Source: Bacteroidota bacterium | GTDB taxonomy: Bacteria > Bacteroidota > Bacteroidia > Chitinophagales > Saprospiraceae | DNA length: 64,000 nucleotides | Assembly: GCA_016124585.1 (NCBI GenBank) | Contig: WGNL01000013.1 | Span: 1 to 64,000, forward strand | Direction: 5' to 3' | Shown: positions 23,049 through 32,630 of the stretch, in pieces | Layout of the letters: every line of letters begins with the position of its first letter | Position numbering within the stretch: position 1 is the stretch's first letter | Program-made: the position numbers and the translations under genes | The notes under the pieces: generated by a model | Seen by the model: only the letters and a program-made list of their open reading frames with translations | Databases searched by the model: none | What the model was told of the DNA's origin: nothing

Positions 23049-23546
23049 TCAATGACTTGCGAGCACCATTGTCCAATATGGCCCCGCAGTTCCAATGCCA
23101 ATTTCCGTAATCGTTGGATCCATCAAATTCTCACAATGCGCTGTACTTTCTTGCCAAGCTTTGATGGCCTCCTCTTCCGTTGCACCTCCTTTCAGCAAGT
23201 TTTCGGCATAGTTTGACCAAATATAACCCGCAGCCTCAATTCGGTCGTTTACTTTAGAACCATCCGTGCCAGTATGATTGAGCTTGTTGTTGGCAAACAT
23301 GTCCTCGGAGTGTTTTTTTGCTACCAAAGCCAAAGTGTCGTTCCAGGAAATTGGCATTGCAGCACCCAGACTTTTGCTTCCGCAAGTTTCACCTTTCGAC
23401 CGAAACTCATTTACGAGTTCTACCAATTTCAACTTGTCAGGGTTGGCGGGGGCATCAGGGAAATAAGCAGTATCGTCTTCCTTGTTTCCACATGCCGCAA
23501 TGAGAAGTCCAGATACAAAAAGGAAGGAAAGAATCTTAAGAGTCAT
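23049..23546 (-). CDS. CAP/SCP-domain lipoprotein
   Basis: A protein of 165 residues from the ATG at 23546, chosen because it gives a clean lipoprotein signal (SFLFVSGLLIAAC); the frame is open to 23600. The CAP domain shows VNEFRSKG, AKKHSEDMFANNKLNHTG, YAENLLKGG, AWQESTAHCENLMDP and IGIG, the usual histidine and glutamate cavity residues included. Bacterial CAP proteins are extracytoplasmic and of varied or unknown activity. It lies downstream of the PorE-like gene but behind a terminator hairpin (23592-23622), so it probably has its own promoter. Confidence 0.87.
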   Translation of the reverse strand: MTLKILSFLFVSGLLIAACGNKEDDTAYFPDAPANPDKLKLVELVNEFRSKGETCGSKSLGAAMPISWNDTLALVAKKHSEDMFANNKLNHTGTDGSKVNDRIEAAGYIWSNYAENLLKGGATEEEAIKAWQESTAHCENLMDPTITEIGIGTAGPYWTMVLASH

Positions 23547-23591
23547 TTTGTGAATGTTCAACAGGTAATAATTGTAATTCGTGCGCAAAAA

Positions 23592-23622
23592 TAACGACAA
23601 TCACAATTTTAGATTGTCGTTA
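23592..23622 (-). terminator. Terminator of the PorE-like gene
   Basis: TAACGACAATC and GATTGTCGTTA pair over 11 bp around a 9-nt loop. Read on the minus strand the hairpin is followed by TTATTTTTG. It lies 22 bp after the stop of the PorE-like gene. Confidence 0.7.
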
Positions 23623-23643
23623 ACTTGGTGAAATCTATTCAAC

Positions 23644-25626
23644 TCATTTTGCCAATTTTACAATAACATCCACCTTTCGGTTTTGCCATTGTGGTCGGCC
23701 ATCGTTGCTTTCTCCTTTGCCTTCGATATAAATTTTATCCACTTTTATTCCTTTGTTTTTAAGCAAAACTCCGATTGCTTTTGCTCTTTTTTCTGACAAA
23801 ACGAGGTTGTAGGCATCAGAACCTACCTCATCTGTATACCCCACTATTTCCACACTTTCTATTGTTTTTCCATGGAAAGCGTTCTTGAAAAAATCCTCTA
23901 ATTTCTCTATGTCATCCGGTTTTAACTCAGCTTTATCAAAATCAAAAAGTACTTCTTGATGCACCTCATTGGTAGGATTCTTTGCAGGGAGCGAAACGCC
24001 TTTTTCCACTAATAAATCGCCAGTATAAGTAGGCAAACGGAACATTGGGTCGAGCAATAAATTCAAATGATAGGAGGTTCGGTTTTCCCATTTTGGAATA
24101 TCAAAACTGTTTTTGTATTCATGATAATCATCTGCTCGAATTTCAACTTGCAGGGTGTCATTGGCAGGTAGGCAAAGGAAAAATCGTCCATCATCGCCAG
24201 TTTTTATGGGCAAATGCCCCTTAGCAAAAACGGTACAAGCAACAGGAATTTGCGTTAATGAGTCACGGACATACCCTTCAACATAAGTAATGGGATCGCT
24301 CGACAACTGTTCGGGCAATTCGAATTTATAGATATCCATGCCCCCATGTCCACCTTTTCGATTTGAGGAGAAATAACCTGTTTTACCATCAGCTGTCAAA
24401 AAAATTCCTAGCTCTCGATAGGCAGAATTGACTGGCATTCCGAGGTTTCTGGCAAAACCCCAACTACCGTCTTCAGATTTTCGTGAAACGAAAATATCCT
24501 GTTCACCAAGCCCGAGATGACCCGTTGAAGAGAAGTATAAAACTTTTCCATCGTTGGTGATAAATGGCGCTTCTTCATCGCCAGTGGTATTGATGTTATC
24601 ACCCAAATTCACTGCCTCACCCCATTTGCCGTCGGCCCCACGCTGGCTAAACCAAATATCAGTGCCTCCAAATCCGCCTTCCCGACTACTTGCAAAATAC
24701 AAAGTACTTCCATCGCAACTGATACTAGCCTGTGACTCCCATGCCTCACTATTTGAAAAACCAGCTAAAGGGCTCGATTGCGTAATGTGCATTCCATCAG
24801 TGACGGCCTCCCAAATATCGCAGGTGCCCATTACGTCTGGGCGCTGACAAGCTGTGAAATACAAACGGCGCCCATCACGCACCATCGTCACCATGCCTTC
24901 GTTGGCCCCAGTATTAAAATCACTGACCGATTCTGCAGATTTCCAATCTCCTCTAGGCTTAGTGGACATCAGCAAATTCTCATCAGAATTGTCATTTTTC
25001 CTGCTGGTAAAATAGATGGTGTTGCCATCGTTGGTGAGGTAAGGGAAGTATTCATCACCACTGCCATTGATGGCAGAACCCAAGTTTTCTACGGATGAAA
25101 TATTTAAAAACTGAAGGGAATCGGTAGCTGAGCGGCAAGAGCGAAGGTTGTTTTCCAATTGGGCATAATAGCTCTCTTCTACTTTTTGCTCCTCAAGTCC
25201 ATTGTAGGCAAACATGGCTGGTGGAACAGTTTTCAAGCTGTCAAACTGCTCAAAATATTTCAAGGCAAGTTCATATTTGCCGCATTGGTAATAGATTTTA
25301 CCGCATTCAAAATAGAGCGCTCTTGAAAAATTAGGACTGTTTTCCAATGCTTTTACATAGTAATGAGAGGCTTCTCCCAGTTCCCCCAACAATTCATAAC
25401 AAGCTCCTGAACTCCGCAATGCAGGTGAAAAGTCAGGGTATCGTTTTAGCACTTTTTTGAAATGTGAAAGTGCCTCTTTGTACTTCATGTTCAGCAGGGC
25501 CATTTCACCTTGGTGATGAATTTTTGCGTATTCATCTGGAATGATTTGGATGGCAACTGGTTCCTGCTGCGCAAAAATTGGCAACAAAAAAAGCAATAAT
25601 GAAAGGGTAAGTAAATTTCTAAGCAT
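23644..25626 (-). CDS. PorE-like OmpA-family protein (TPR + WD40-like propeller + regulatory-like domain + OmpA)
   Basis: A protein of 660 residues. A signal peptide ends in LLPIFAQ; start ATG 25626 is preferred over the extended frame to 25665. In order: TPR repeats (about 30-150), five or so PD40/WD40-like blades (EYFPYLTNDGNTIYFTS, DGSTLYFASSREGGFGGTDI and others), a carboxypeptidase-regulatory-like domain (ITYVEGYVRDSLTQIPV), and an OmpA peptidoglycan-binding domain (VLFDFDKAELKPDDIEKL, VGYTDEVGSDAYN). This is the order known for PorE, which anchors the T9SS to the cell wall. Similar paralogues are common in Bacteroidota, so the exact role is uncertain. Confidence 0.85.
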   Translation of the reverse strand: MLRNLLTLSLLLFLLPIFAQQEPVAIQIIPDEYAKIHHQGEMALLNMKYKEALSHFKKVLKRYPDFSPALRSSGACYELLGELGEASHYYVKALENSPNFSRALYFECGKIYYQCGKYELALKYFEQFDSLKTVPPAMFAYNGLEEQKVEESYYAQLENNLRSCRSATDSLQFLNISSVENLGSAINGSGDEYFPYLTNDGNTIYFTSRKNDNSDENLLMSTKPRGDWKSAESVSDFNTGANEGMVTMVRDGRRLYFTACQRPDVMGTCDIWEAVTDGMHITQSSPLAGFSNSEAWESQASISCDGSTLYFASSREGGFGGTDIWFSQRGADGKWGEAVNLGDNINTTGDEEAPFITNDGKVLYFSSTGHLGLGEQDIFVSRKSEDGSWGFARNLGMPVNSAYRELGIFLTADGKTGYFSSNRKGGHGGMDIYKFELPEQLSSDPITYVEGYVRDSLTQIPVACTVFAKGHLPIKTGDDGRFFLCLPANDTLQVEIRADDYHEYKNSFDIPKWENRTSYHLNLLLDPMFRLPTYTGDLLVEKGVSLPAKNPTNEVHQEVLFDFDKAELKPDDIEKLEDFFKNAFHGKTIESVEIVGYTDEVGSDAYNLVLSEKRAKAIGVLLKNKGIKVDKIYIEGKGESNDGRPQWQNRKVDVIVKLAK

Positions 25627-26013
25627 CTCGCAGGGTGTGTAATTGACAAGGGATTGTTCTGGCAAAGTAAGGGTAAAAGGTGGTATAATTATGAATAATT
25701 TGGTGCCAGATTAGGAGGGACTTTTATGCATTTTCAAAAAACGTACCGTATGGCAGTTCAAATCGGTACATTTCACTTGAAAACTGAGTTGATAATGATT
25801 GTTTAGGCATTGCTGCTACCTTATATTTTAACGAAAAGTGAATGGTGTGAATGAGCAGGCGCTGCCACAATCTAAAAATGAGCCGACAACGAATTTCCAA
25901 AAAATGATAAAGAAATTAAATGTGCTGTGAAAAAAAACTTCCTTTGTGCACAATGCGTAAACTGAGGCATGCCCCGTAATAAACCCTCGTTTAATAATTG
26001 AAAAACTAATAAA
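25627..26013. other. Divergent intergenic region between the PorE-like gene and galM
   Basis: 387 bp with no supported gene. A minus-strand TACTTTG at 25663-25669 is a partial -7 match for the PorE-like gene, and TTCCTTTG near 25937 is a weak -7 candidate for galM. No hairpins or repeats stood out. Confidence 0.4.
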
Positions 26014-27183
26014 ATGGCAAAAAAAATCTTGACGATTGCTGGCTCATCCTTGTTGCTACTAACAGGTTGCCAGTCAAATCAAACATCCCAAAACGCAAAC
26101 GAAAAGAAAGCCAAAGTCACAAAAGAAGTTTGGGGCAAACTCCCAAATGGAACAGACATTGACCTTTACACCTTGACCAACTATAATGGATTAGAAGCCA
26201 AAATAACCAATTATGGAGGTATTGTTGTCTCACTGATGACACCCGATAAGAACGGAAAATTAGAAGATGTTGTGCTGGGATTCGAAACGCTGGACGAATA
26301 CATGAAGGATTCCCCCTATTTTGGATGTATTGTAGGAAGATACGGTAATCGAATCGCAAAAGGGGAGTTTGAGCTCAACGGCACTACTTATCATTTGGCA
26401 AAAAATGATGGTGAAAACCACCTACACGGAGGCATAAAAGGGTTCGACAAGGTGGTTTGGGAAGCCGTACCGGACACTAGTGCTGGAGAAGCGAGTTTAA
26501 ACTTGACGTATGTAAGTCCTGATGGAGAGGAAGGTTATCCTGGCAATCTTGAAGTGCGAGTAGTTTATACTTTGACGAACAAAGATGAGCTGAAAATCAC
26601 GTATTTCGCCACTACCGACAAACAGACACCTGTAAACTTGACCCATCATGGTTATTTCAATTTAACAGGAGGCGCTAAAAGAGATATTTTGGGCCATGAG
26701 CTTAGCATAAATTCCAATGGTTTTTTACCTGTGGACGGAGGGTTGATTCCTACTGGCGAACTCCGTGCGCTCAACGGTACACCGTTTAATTTCAAGTCAC
26801 CAAAACCAATTGGAGACGACATCAATTTTGATGATGTACAACTGCAAATGGCTCAAGGTTACGATCACAACTGGATTTTAGCAGCACACAAACCCGGTGG
26901 CCAACCGGAACTAGCCGCCACCGTTTTGGAGCCAGAAAGTGGCAGGTACATGGAAGTTTGGACTACTGAACCTGGTTTGCAATTCTACTCTGGCAATTTT
27001 TTGGATGGTAAATATAAGGGCAAGGGAGGAGTCATTTATCAAGACCGTTGGGGGCTTTGTCTTGAAACACAGCACTTCCCCGATTCTCCAAACCACCTGA
27101 ATTTCCCATCCACAATCCTTGTTCCTGGAGACCATTATTCTTCAACAACTATTTACAAATTCTCTGTAAAAAATGAGAAGTGA
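26014..27183 (+). CDS. galM: Galactose mutarotase (aldose 1-epimerase), lipoprotein
   Basis: A protein of 389 residues. The lipoprotein signal ends LLLLTGC, so the enzyme should be membrane-attached outside the cytoplasm. The epimerase fold shows LKNGxxxxxTNYGG-type start (AKITNYGGIVVSL), GRYGNRIAKGEF, NHLHGGIKGFDKVVW, VNLTHHGYFNLTG and the catalytic glutamate region LCLETQHFPDSPN. It interconverts alpha and beta anomers of galactose or related sugars, probably during use of external polysaccharides. No other sugar genes are adjacent. Confidence 0.92.
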   Translation: MAKKILTIAGSSLLLLTGCQSNQTSQNANEKKAKVTKEVWGKLPNGTDIDLYTLTNYNGLEAKITNYGGIVVSLMTPDKNGKLEDVVLGFETLDEYMKDSPYFGCIVGRYGNRIAKGEFELNGTTYHLAKNDGENHLHGGIKGFDKVVWEAVPDTSAGEASLNLTYVSPDGEEGYPGNLEVRVVYTLTNKDELKITYFATTDKQTPVNLTHHGYFNLTGGAKRDILGHELSINSNGFLPVDGGLIPTGELRALNGTPFNFKSPKPIGDDINFDDVQLQMAQGYDHNWILAAHKPGGQPELAATVLEPESGRYMEVWTTEPGLQFYSGNFLDGKYKGKGGVIYQDRWGLCLETQHFPDSPNHLNFPSTILVPGDHYSSTTIYKFSVKNEK

Positions 27184-27223
27184 GCCGTTCAAACAGTAGG
27201 TAGCGCATAGGTATTTGAAGCAC

Positions 27224-27231
27224 TATATTTG
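27224..27231 (+). promoter_or_regulatory. -7 promoter element of the 3-hydroxyacyl-CoA dehydrogenase gene
   Basis: TATATTTG is a perfect TAnnTTTG match, but no TTG sits at the usual distance upstream. It overlaps the extended open frame from 27215 and thus supports the ATG at 27272 as the start. Confidence 0.55.
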
Positions 27232-27271
27232 CACCGCAAAAATTAAAATCAAATTATTAAAACTTGTTTTC

Positions 27272-28168
27272 ATGAAAAATATCACTGTCATTGGTGCAGG
27301 CACAATGGGAAATGGGATTGCCCATGTATTCGCCATGAACGGACATAAAGTCAATTTGGTGGATGTGTCGCAAGATGCCCTGGACCGAGCCGCTGCCACC
27401 ATTTCGAAAAATCTCGACCGGATGGTTTTGAAGGGATTATTGAATGAAGAGCAAAAAGCTGCAACGCTCGCCAACCTTAGCACATTCACTGACTTGAAAC
27501 CAGCAGTGACACAAGCTGACATCGTTGTTGAAGCTGCCACTGAAAACGTTGACTTAAAGCTGAAAATCTTCCGCCAAATGGATGAATTGGCGCCTTCAAA
27601 AGCAATCTTGGCCACCAATACCTCCTCTATTTCTATCACAAAAATTGCAGCGGTCACAAACAGACCTACACAGGTAATCGGTATGCACTTTATGAATCCA
27701 GTGCCAGTAATGAAATTGGTGGAAGTGATTCGAGGCTATGCCACATCCAACGAAGTTACTAACGCTGTGATGGAGATGAGCCGAGCTTTAGGTAAAGTGC
27801 CCGTAGAAGTGAACGACTACCCAGGTTTCGTGGCTAACCGGATACTCATGCCAATGATAAACGAGGCGATTTACACACTTTACGAAGGTGTAGCTGGTGT
27901 GGAGGAAATTGACACAGTTATGCGATTGGGAATGGCCCATCCCATGGGGCCGCTCCAACTGGCTGATTTCATTGGCTTGGATGTTTGTCTGGCAATTATG
28001 AGGGTACTGCATGATGGCTTTGGAAATCCCAAATATGCCCCTTGTCCCTTGCTGGTAAATATGGTCACTGCGGGACGTCTCGGTGTGAAATCAGGTGAAG
28101 GGTTTTACTTTTACAGACCTGACATTAAGGAGCTTGAAGTAGCAGGAAACTTCAAGCAATTAAAATAA
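27272..28168 (+). CDS. hbd: 3-hydroxybutyryl-CoA dehydrogenase / 3-hydroxyacyl-CoA dehydrogenase
   Basis: A protein of 298 residues. The NAD-binding Rossmann motif ITVIGAGTMGNGIAHVFA is at the very N-terminus. Catalytic elements are NTSSISIT, IGMHFMNPVPVMKLVEVI (catalytic His) and PGFVANRILMPMINEA, with the C-terminal domain ending GLGxKxGxGFYxY-like (RLGVKSGEGFYFY). It oxidises 3-hydroxyacyl-CoA in fatty-acid or butyrate-type metabolism. The frame is open from 27215, but the first 19 codons overlap the promoter and lack family similarity. It is followed by a strong bidirectional terminator. Confidence 0.92.
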   Translation: MKNITVIGAGTMGNGIAHVFAMNGHKVNLVDVSQDALDRAAATISKNLDRMVLKGLLNEEQKAATLANLSTFTDLKPAVTQADIVVEAATENVDLKLKIFRQMDELAPSKAILATNTSSISITKIAAVTNRPTQVIGMHFMNPVPVMKLVEVIRGYATSNEVTNAVMEMSRALGKVPVEVNDYPGFVANRILMPMINEAIYTLYEGVAGVEEIDTVMRLGMAHPMGPLQLADFIGLDVCLAIMRVLHDGFGNPKYAPCPLLVNMVTAGRLGVKSGEGFYFYRPDIKELEVAGNFKQLK

Positions 28169-28212
28169 AAAAGGAAAGCAGCGGCAATAGTTTGACCGCT
28201 GCTTTCCTTTTT
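28168..28212. terminator. Bidirectional terminator between hbd and the LVIVD-protein gene
   Basis: AAAAAGGAAAGCAGCGG and CCGCTGCTTTCCTTTTT form a perfect 17-bp stem around an 11-nt loop, with T-runs on both strands. It sits between convergent stops at 28168 and 28214. Confidence 0.9.
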
Positions 28213-28213
28213 A

Positions 28214-30613
28214 TCAACGCTGTTTTAGCAGCTTTATCGATTGGCTTATTTCGCCCTCGTTTAGAATTTGAGCAAAATAAACACCATCACAAAGTTTTGT
28301 TCCTACCAACAATTTTCCTGATTCGTTTTTCAAATCTTGTTGTTCCACAATTTGCCCTAAAGCATTGTAAATCAACAAGGTAGCCCCACCCTTCCAATTT
28401 TTGATTTCATAATTTATGCTAAAACCCGAATTCGAAGGGTTTGGAAATGCAGTGAGCGATACAGAGTTTTTTGTGAAATCCACCGTGCCGCTAGGTGGAT
28501 TCGCATCGTAAACTTCAAAAAAGTCAATACCCGCTTCGACTGCGTCCAAGAAACTTGGATCGTTGTCTCCTACTTCAAAAATCACTTGCATGGTGTTCGT
28601 CAGTGGAAGTGATGTCGAAATATCCAGGTCATTGGATTCCCAAGTTGGTGGTGAAAACAAGCTTGTGAACGAAATTTCTTTGACATTGATAGTCTGGTCT
28701 CCATTCGATAGCTTGACGATTAACTTGTCGTTGCCGACAGCAGCGCCATTTGTACTCACACTGAAAAACCAAGATTTAAAACTGAGGTGTGGGGTGTTCA
28801 TCCCAGTCAAATCCATGAGCGGTGAAATCAACCTTGTTGTCCCTGAAAGTTGAACCCCTCCAAACAAGTCTGCGATATTCCCAGTGACATAGCAAGAATT
28901 ACCAAGGTCATCAGGAGAATCTGTCCCCGATTGAATGGGGTATGGAACTTGGGCGGGTGCTACTTCAATTGGAGTGCCACGCTCCCAAACACCTTGTGTA
29001 GCATCGCCATTTATCAACCAACCAAGGTCCAGCGAAAAAATGTCTTCGTAACCATTTTCGATTTCAACGATAAGGTTCCCTGAATTCTCATCAATCTGTG
29101 CAGCGGTTAAGGCGGAAGTTTTATAACCCCATTTTCCAGCAAAAATATCATAATCGCCATTGTAAAATTGCTGAACGCTGAACTTGCCATCCGGCCCCGT
29201 TGTCAAGTTGAACTCAAAATCTGCATTGATGAGTTGAACCTTTGCGTCGGATACTGGCATGCCAGAATTTTTGTCCACCACTGTTCCACCAAAAACAAAC
29301 GAGGCTAGCGGCTGCAACGCAACATTCAGGTTTGTGACTACCCCATTTTCCAAATCAACTGAAACTGTTTTGGGCTCGTAACCAGCTTTTTTTACTAAAA
29401 CCTGATAGGTGCCAGCAGTGGCAAGGCCCGTTTTGTAGTCCCCAATTGGATTGCTTAGTGTATTTGCCAGTTCACCAACAATCTCCAGCGTAGCACCGTT
29501 TAGCCCATTTGACGTAACGGCATCTGTAATTTTACCTTCCAGAAAGCAGGCTCGAACATAGTTTGGTTGAAGAATATAAAGACCGTTCCCAATATCAGAG
29601 ACCAGCACAAGTCCACTCGGCAAAAATGGGTAAGCACCCCATGCGCCATCATAGCCAGTATTGGCAGGGATATAGGTGTCAAAATTTCCAACTTCAATCA
29701 AATTGTCGGGATGCGAAGCATCGACGATTATGCACCCATCGGTGTAATAGGAAATTATCAAATAATCATCCCAAACATGCACGTTGTGGGGGATTACTCC
29801 TTCGCCAAGCGTTTCTAAAGGGCGAAACTGGTCCAAAGTGAGGATGTTGGTTGGGTCAGAAACATCATAAGAGCCAACCGGCCCATTGCCAGTTTCATCG
29901 GTGGTAAAAAGGATACTGCTGTCATCGGAAAGCCAGGCATTGTGGGAGGTATGGCCATCGGTTGCTTGGCTGCCCAATGCAATTGGATTGGCTTTGTCGG
30001 TTACATCGTAAATGGTGAAAACACCATCATTAATTTCTGAGCTGTATGCCAAATTGTTTCGAACGAAAACATCATGGGAATAAATCGATGGGCACTTACC
30101 GACATAAACTGGGTTCCAAGGATCAGTGAAAGCATCAAGGACAACGAGTCCCCCACCATTCAAATTTGAGCCAGATAGGTAAATATATCCGAATTCATCA
30201 ATCCACAAATTATGGCAATTGCTCAAGGTGCCTAACCCAGGAATATTGGGTGCCCAATTATAGGATGTAACTGTACCGGGCAAATTGGAAAGGTCAACCA
30301 CCAAAAGGCCTGAACCCGTTTCATTGGTAACATAAGCATAGTGGTCCCAAGTCTTGATGTCTCGCCAAATTGAGCTCGGGCCACTAATGAAGTCAGCTTG
30401 AACAGGATTGGCTGGATCAGCTAGGTTGACGATGGATAGCCCGTTGTTTACACCGACGAGTGCATATTCCGTTCCGTCCGGTGCAGCATATCCCCAAATG
30501 TCACTTAGGTCTAAATTATATTGGTAAGAGCCCACATAGCTCATGTTCAATTGGCCAAAGCAGGTAAAAACACTGGATAATAAGAGGGTAAAAAGTACAA
30601 TCTTCTTTGTCAT
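28214..30613 (-). CDS. LVIVD-repeat (choice-of-anchor B) secreted protein with T9SS sorting domain
   Basis: A protein of 799 residues from ATG 30613; signal peptide ends SSVFTCFGQ. Residues ~20-355 form a beta-propeller of LVIVD-type repeats (GLSIVNLADPANPVQ, LLVVDLSNLPG, GLVVLDAFTDPWNPVYVG, GVFTIYDVTDKANPIALG). Two carboxypeptidase-regulatory-like beta domains follow (FLEGKITDAVTSNGLNGATL and FGGTVVDKNSGMPVSDAKV), then a jelly-roll-like region. The end has the type A sorting domain (TAFPNPSNSGFSINYEI to KLLKQR). It should be exported by the T9SS and attached to the cell surface or released. The ligand is unknown. Confidence 0.88.
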   Translation of the reverse strand: MTKKIVLFTLLLSSVFTCFGQLNMSYVGSYQYNLDLSDIWGYAAPDGTEYALVGVNNGLSIVNLADPANPVQADFISGPSSIWRDIKTWDHYAYVTNETGSGLLVVDLSNLPGTVTSYNWAPNIPGLGTLSNCHNLWIDEFGYIYLSGSNLNGGGLVVLDAFTDPWNPVYVGKCPSIYSHDVFVRNNLAYSSEINDGVFTIYDVTDKANPIALGSQATDGHTSHNAWLSDDSSILFTTDETGNGPVGSYDVSDPTNILTLDQFRPLETLGEGVIPHNVHVWDDYLIISYYTDGCIIVDASHPDNLIEVGNFDTYIPANTGYDGAWGAYPFLPSGLVLVSDIGNGLYILQPNYVRACFLEGKITDAVTSNGLNGATLEIVGELANTLSNPIGDYKTGLATAGTYQVLVKKAGYEPKTVSVDLENGVVTNLNVALQPLASFVFGGTVVDKNSGMPVSDAKVQLINADFEFNLTTGPDGKFSVQQFYNGDYDIFAGKWGYKTSALTAAQIDENSGNLIVEIENGYEDIFSLDLGWLINGDATQGVWERGTPIEVAPAQVPYPIQSGTDSPDDLGNSCYVTGNIADLFGGVQLSGTTRLISPLMDLTGMNTPHLSFKSWFFSVSTNGAAVGNDKLIVKLSNGDQTINVKEISFTSLFSPPTWESNDLDISTSLPLTNTMQVIFEVGDNDPSFLDAVEAGIDFFEVYDANPPSGTVDFTKNSVSLTAFPNPSNSGFSINYEIKNWKGGATLLIYNALGQIVEQQDLKNESGKLLVGTKLCDGVYFAQILNEGEISQSIKLLKQR

Positions 30614-30686
30614 AAAAGGGTGATTTAATTGCGTTATAAAATGGTTCCTGTTGGTTGTTTTATCCAAGTAGATAAAAATTGGAAGC

Positions 30687-30694
30687 CAAAACTA
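30687..30694 (-). promoter_or_regulatory. -7-like element upstream of the LVIVD-protein gene
   Basis: TAGTTTTG on the minus strand fits TAnnTTTG, about 75 nt before the ATG at 30613. No matching TTG at the right distance was found, so this is weak. Confidence 0.3.
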
Positions 30695-30749
30695 TAAATT
30701 GATGCAAGTGCATTGGAAAAACCTCTACTATACTTGTCAATTTTTAGAT

Positions 30750-30782
30750 AAAAAAAATCCCGCACCCAAATGAATGCAGGAT
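30750..30782 (-). terminator. Terminator of the sigma/anti-sigma-like operon
   Basis: On the minus strand ATCCTGCA pairs with TGCGGGAT (one G-T pair) around a 15-nt loop and runs into TTTTTTT. It follows the stop at 30827. Confidence 0.75.
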
Positions 30783-30826
30783 CTATGATGAAGAGAATAA
30801 AGGTTAGTTCACGGTACTATGGGGAA

Positions 30827-32590
30827 TTACAGGTACAAGATTTCCCGAATGTCTTGTTCAGTTTTTATTTCTTTTTCAACTGATTCCATGACAAATTCAA
30901 ACTTAGATTTGTCAGATGCTATTGCTTTGAATTGCTCTGGCCTGAATACTGCTATCTTGTTTTCATCGGTAATCAACCAAAGCAAGTTTTCGGAATTCTT
31001 GTTGAAACGCAATTCGGTATCTTTATCAGCCAAGAATTGATAAACGGTATTCCTGCTTTTATCTACCAGATAGGCAGTCCTATTTGTCAGAGGTTTACCT
31101 TGGCTATCCTTGAAACTTGCTGCCAATTGAAGCATCTCAGGTGGCAAGGGTCTATCACAGTTCCAGATACCAAACTCTGAAGCAGTGAAACGATTCACTA
31201 CCTTCTTTTTGATAATTTCATTGTTCGCAGCATAATTAAGCCCCTGACTCCTGAGTTCGTTTATCCGTTCTTCAAACTTCAGCGTGGCCAGCTTTTTTTC
31301 TTCTTCAAAACGCTTTGCAATAGCCGCTCTTTGAGTTGCTAGTTTGGCTTCTCGAACCTCAGTTTGTCTCTTCCAATTGTCGTAATCTTGATTGAATTCC
31401 GCCAACGCCTTGTCATAATCCGAACCGCTCAATACAGGTGTTACCAGTACTTTGGTAGATTGCCCACCTTTTTCCAATTCTAGTTCATAAGCCCTTTCAT
31501 TGATTTTTTTGATGTTCAATCCCGTAACTGTACTGAATTCTTTTTGTAACCGCTCTGGGCTGATGGTGGCTTCTGGGCTCAGTTGCCAAAGCATTTTAGA
31601 ATACTTTTTGTACAATTTGCGCAGCTCGATTTCATCATCGTTCTTAACCTCATTGCCTGTTGAAGGTGTGAAAATGTCGTTCAAATCCAAATTGAAAACA
31701 TAATCGGAGCTGTTGGCCCGCTGAGGCTTTGTTGGCTCTTTTTGCTTTGCAATGGTTTTCTCCAGCTTAGCAACTTCAGCAGCCTCACTCACCTGAATGG
31801 CCAACATCCGCTCTGCCAATGCTTTTTGTGCTGGATAAAATGGGCTGTTCTCATCCAAGCTTTCACCTGTAATTGCATCCCCTATTACCTGCATCCTATC
31901 AATATTTTGATAGACCCAATTCCTTTTATTTTCGTCAAGTTTATAAATATTGTAACCTGGAGGAATATCGATTGAAGGCGAAGTATTCACATTGGAAACT
32001 AGCTCGACATTGATATTTTTTCCTGGTGCCATTTTCACACGTTTGCCATTTTGCTCTGCAAAAATCTCAATCATACCAGCACTCTCAAGATTGTAATTCA
32101 CGCCTGCTGAATCGTATGTCATTGGGATACCTGAGACAAAAAAATCAACAAAATCATGCATTTCCCGATAATGCAGTGTGACTTCCCCTGATAGAGTTTC
32201 CCCATTATCATTCACAAAAGCTGCTGCTGGAACAACAAGTTGTGAACCACTAGGGTATTTATAGATACCACCTTCACTTGGGTCTATTTTGAAACTTGCA
32301 AAACTTGGCTTGACGTTCAACAAGGGCTGGTCTACGTAGGGTTTTTGGTTTAGATAAACTTGCTGTCTTTGTTGAAAATCTTGTTTGTCACCCGTTAGTT
32401 GAAAAATCAAAAATATTCCCGTAAGTGAAGCGGCAATAGCGCCACCTACCCAAATCAATCTCCGAATTATGGGTCGTTGTTTAGGTTGAGCTTGGCACTT
32501 TTCTAACAAACCATCAAAATCCTTGTACTTTGCAATTTGTGCCTTGGAAAGGGGTTGAGGATTGAGCCGTATGTCGTAATTCTTTTTCAT
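30827..32590 (-). CDS. Membrane protein paired with an ECF sigma factor (candidate anti-sigma/sensor)
   Basis: A protein of 587 residues. A ~43-residue cytoplasmic N-terminus is followed by one membrane segment (IWVGGAIAASLTGIFLIFQL). The large outside part has a conserved beta domain (GGIYKYPSGSQLVVPAAAFV, then GEVTLHYREMHDFVDFFVSGIPM), a coiled-coil region rich in K/E/A (about 380-450) and a C-terminal beta region. It lies 40 bp downstream of an ECF sigma gene on the same strand, the usual place for its regulator. No classic anti-sigma zinc motif is visible, so the role is inferred from position and topology. A terminator follows. Confidence 0.7.
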   Translation of the reverse strand: MKKNYDIRLNPQPLSKAQIAKYKDFDGLLEKCQAQPKQRPIIRRLIWVGGAIAASLTGIFLIFQLTGDKQDFQQRQQVYLNQKPYVDQPLLNVKPSFASFKIDPSEGGIYKYPSGSQLVVPAAAFVNDNGETLSGEVTLHYREMHDFVDFFVSGIPMTYDSAGVNYNLESAGMIEIFAEQNGKRVKMAPGKNINVELVSNVNTSPSIDIPPGYNIYKLDENKRNWVYQNIDRMQVIGDAITGESLDENSPFYPAQKALAERMLAIQVSEAAEVAKLEKTIAKQKEPTKPQRANSSDYVFNLDLNDIFTPSTGNEVKNDDEIELRKLYKKYSKMLWQLSPEATISPERLQKEFSTVTGLNIKKINERAYELELEKGGQSTKVLVTPVLSGSDYDKALAEFNQDYDNWKRQTEVREAKLATQRAAIAKRFEEEKKLATLKFEERINELRSQGLNYAANNEIIKKKVVNRFTASEFGIWNCDRPLPPEMLQLAASFKDSQGKPLTNRTAYLVDKSRNTVYQFLADKDTELRFNKNSENLLWLITDENKIAVFRPEQFKAIASDKSKFEFVMESVEKEIKTEQDIREILYL

Positions 32591-32630
32591 GCTTTACTAT
32601 TTAGGTAGCACGCCGGAATCAATGCAGCTT

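Noticed and set aside
23586-23593. Minus-strand TATTTTTG as promoter of the CAP lipoprotein gene
   Set aside because: It is the T-run of the terminator hairpin at 23592-23622 and has no TTG at the right distance.
27215-27271. N-terminal extension of the 3-hydroxyacyl-CoA dehydrogenase
   Set aside because: It overlaps a TATATTTG promoter element and lacks similarity to the family, whose Rossmann motif starts right at ATG 27272.
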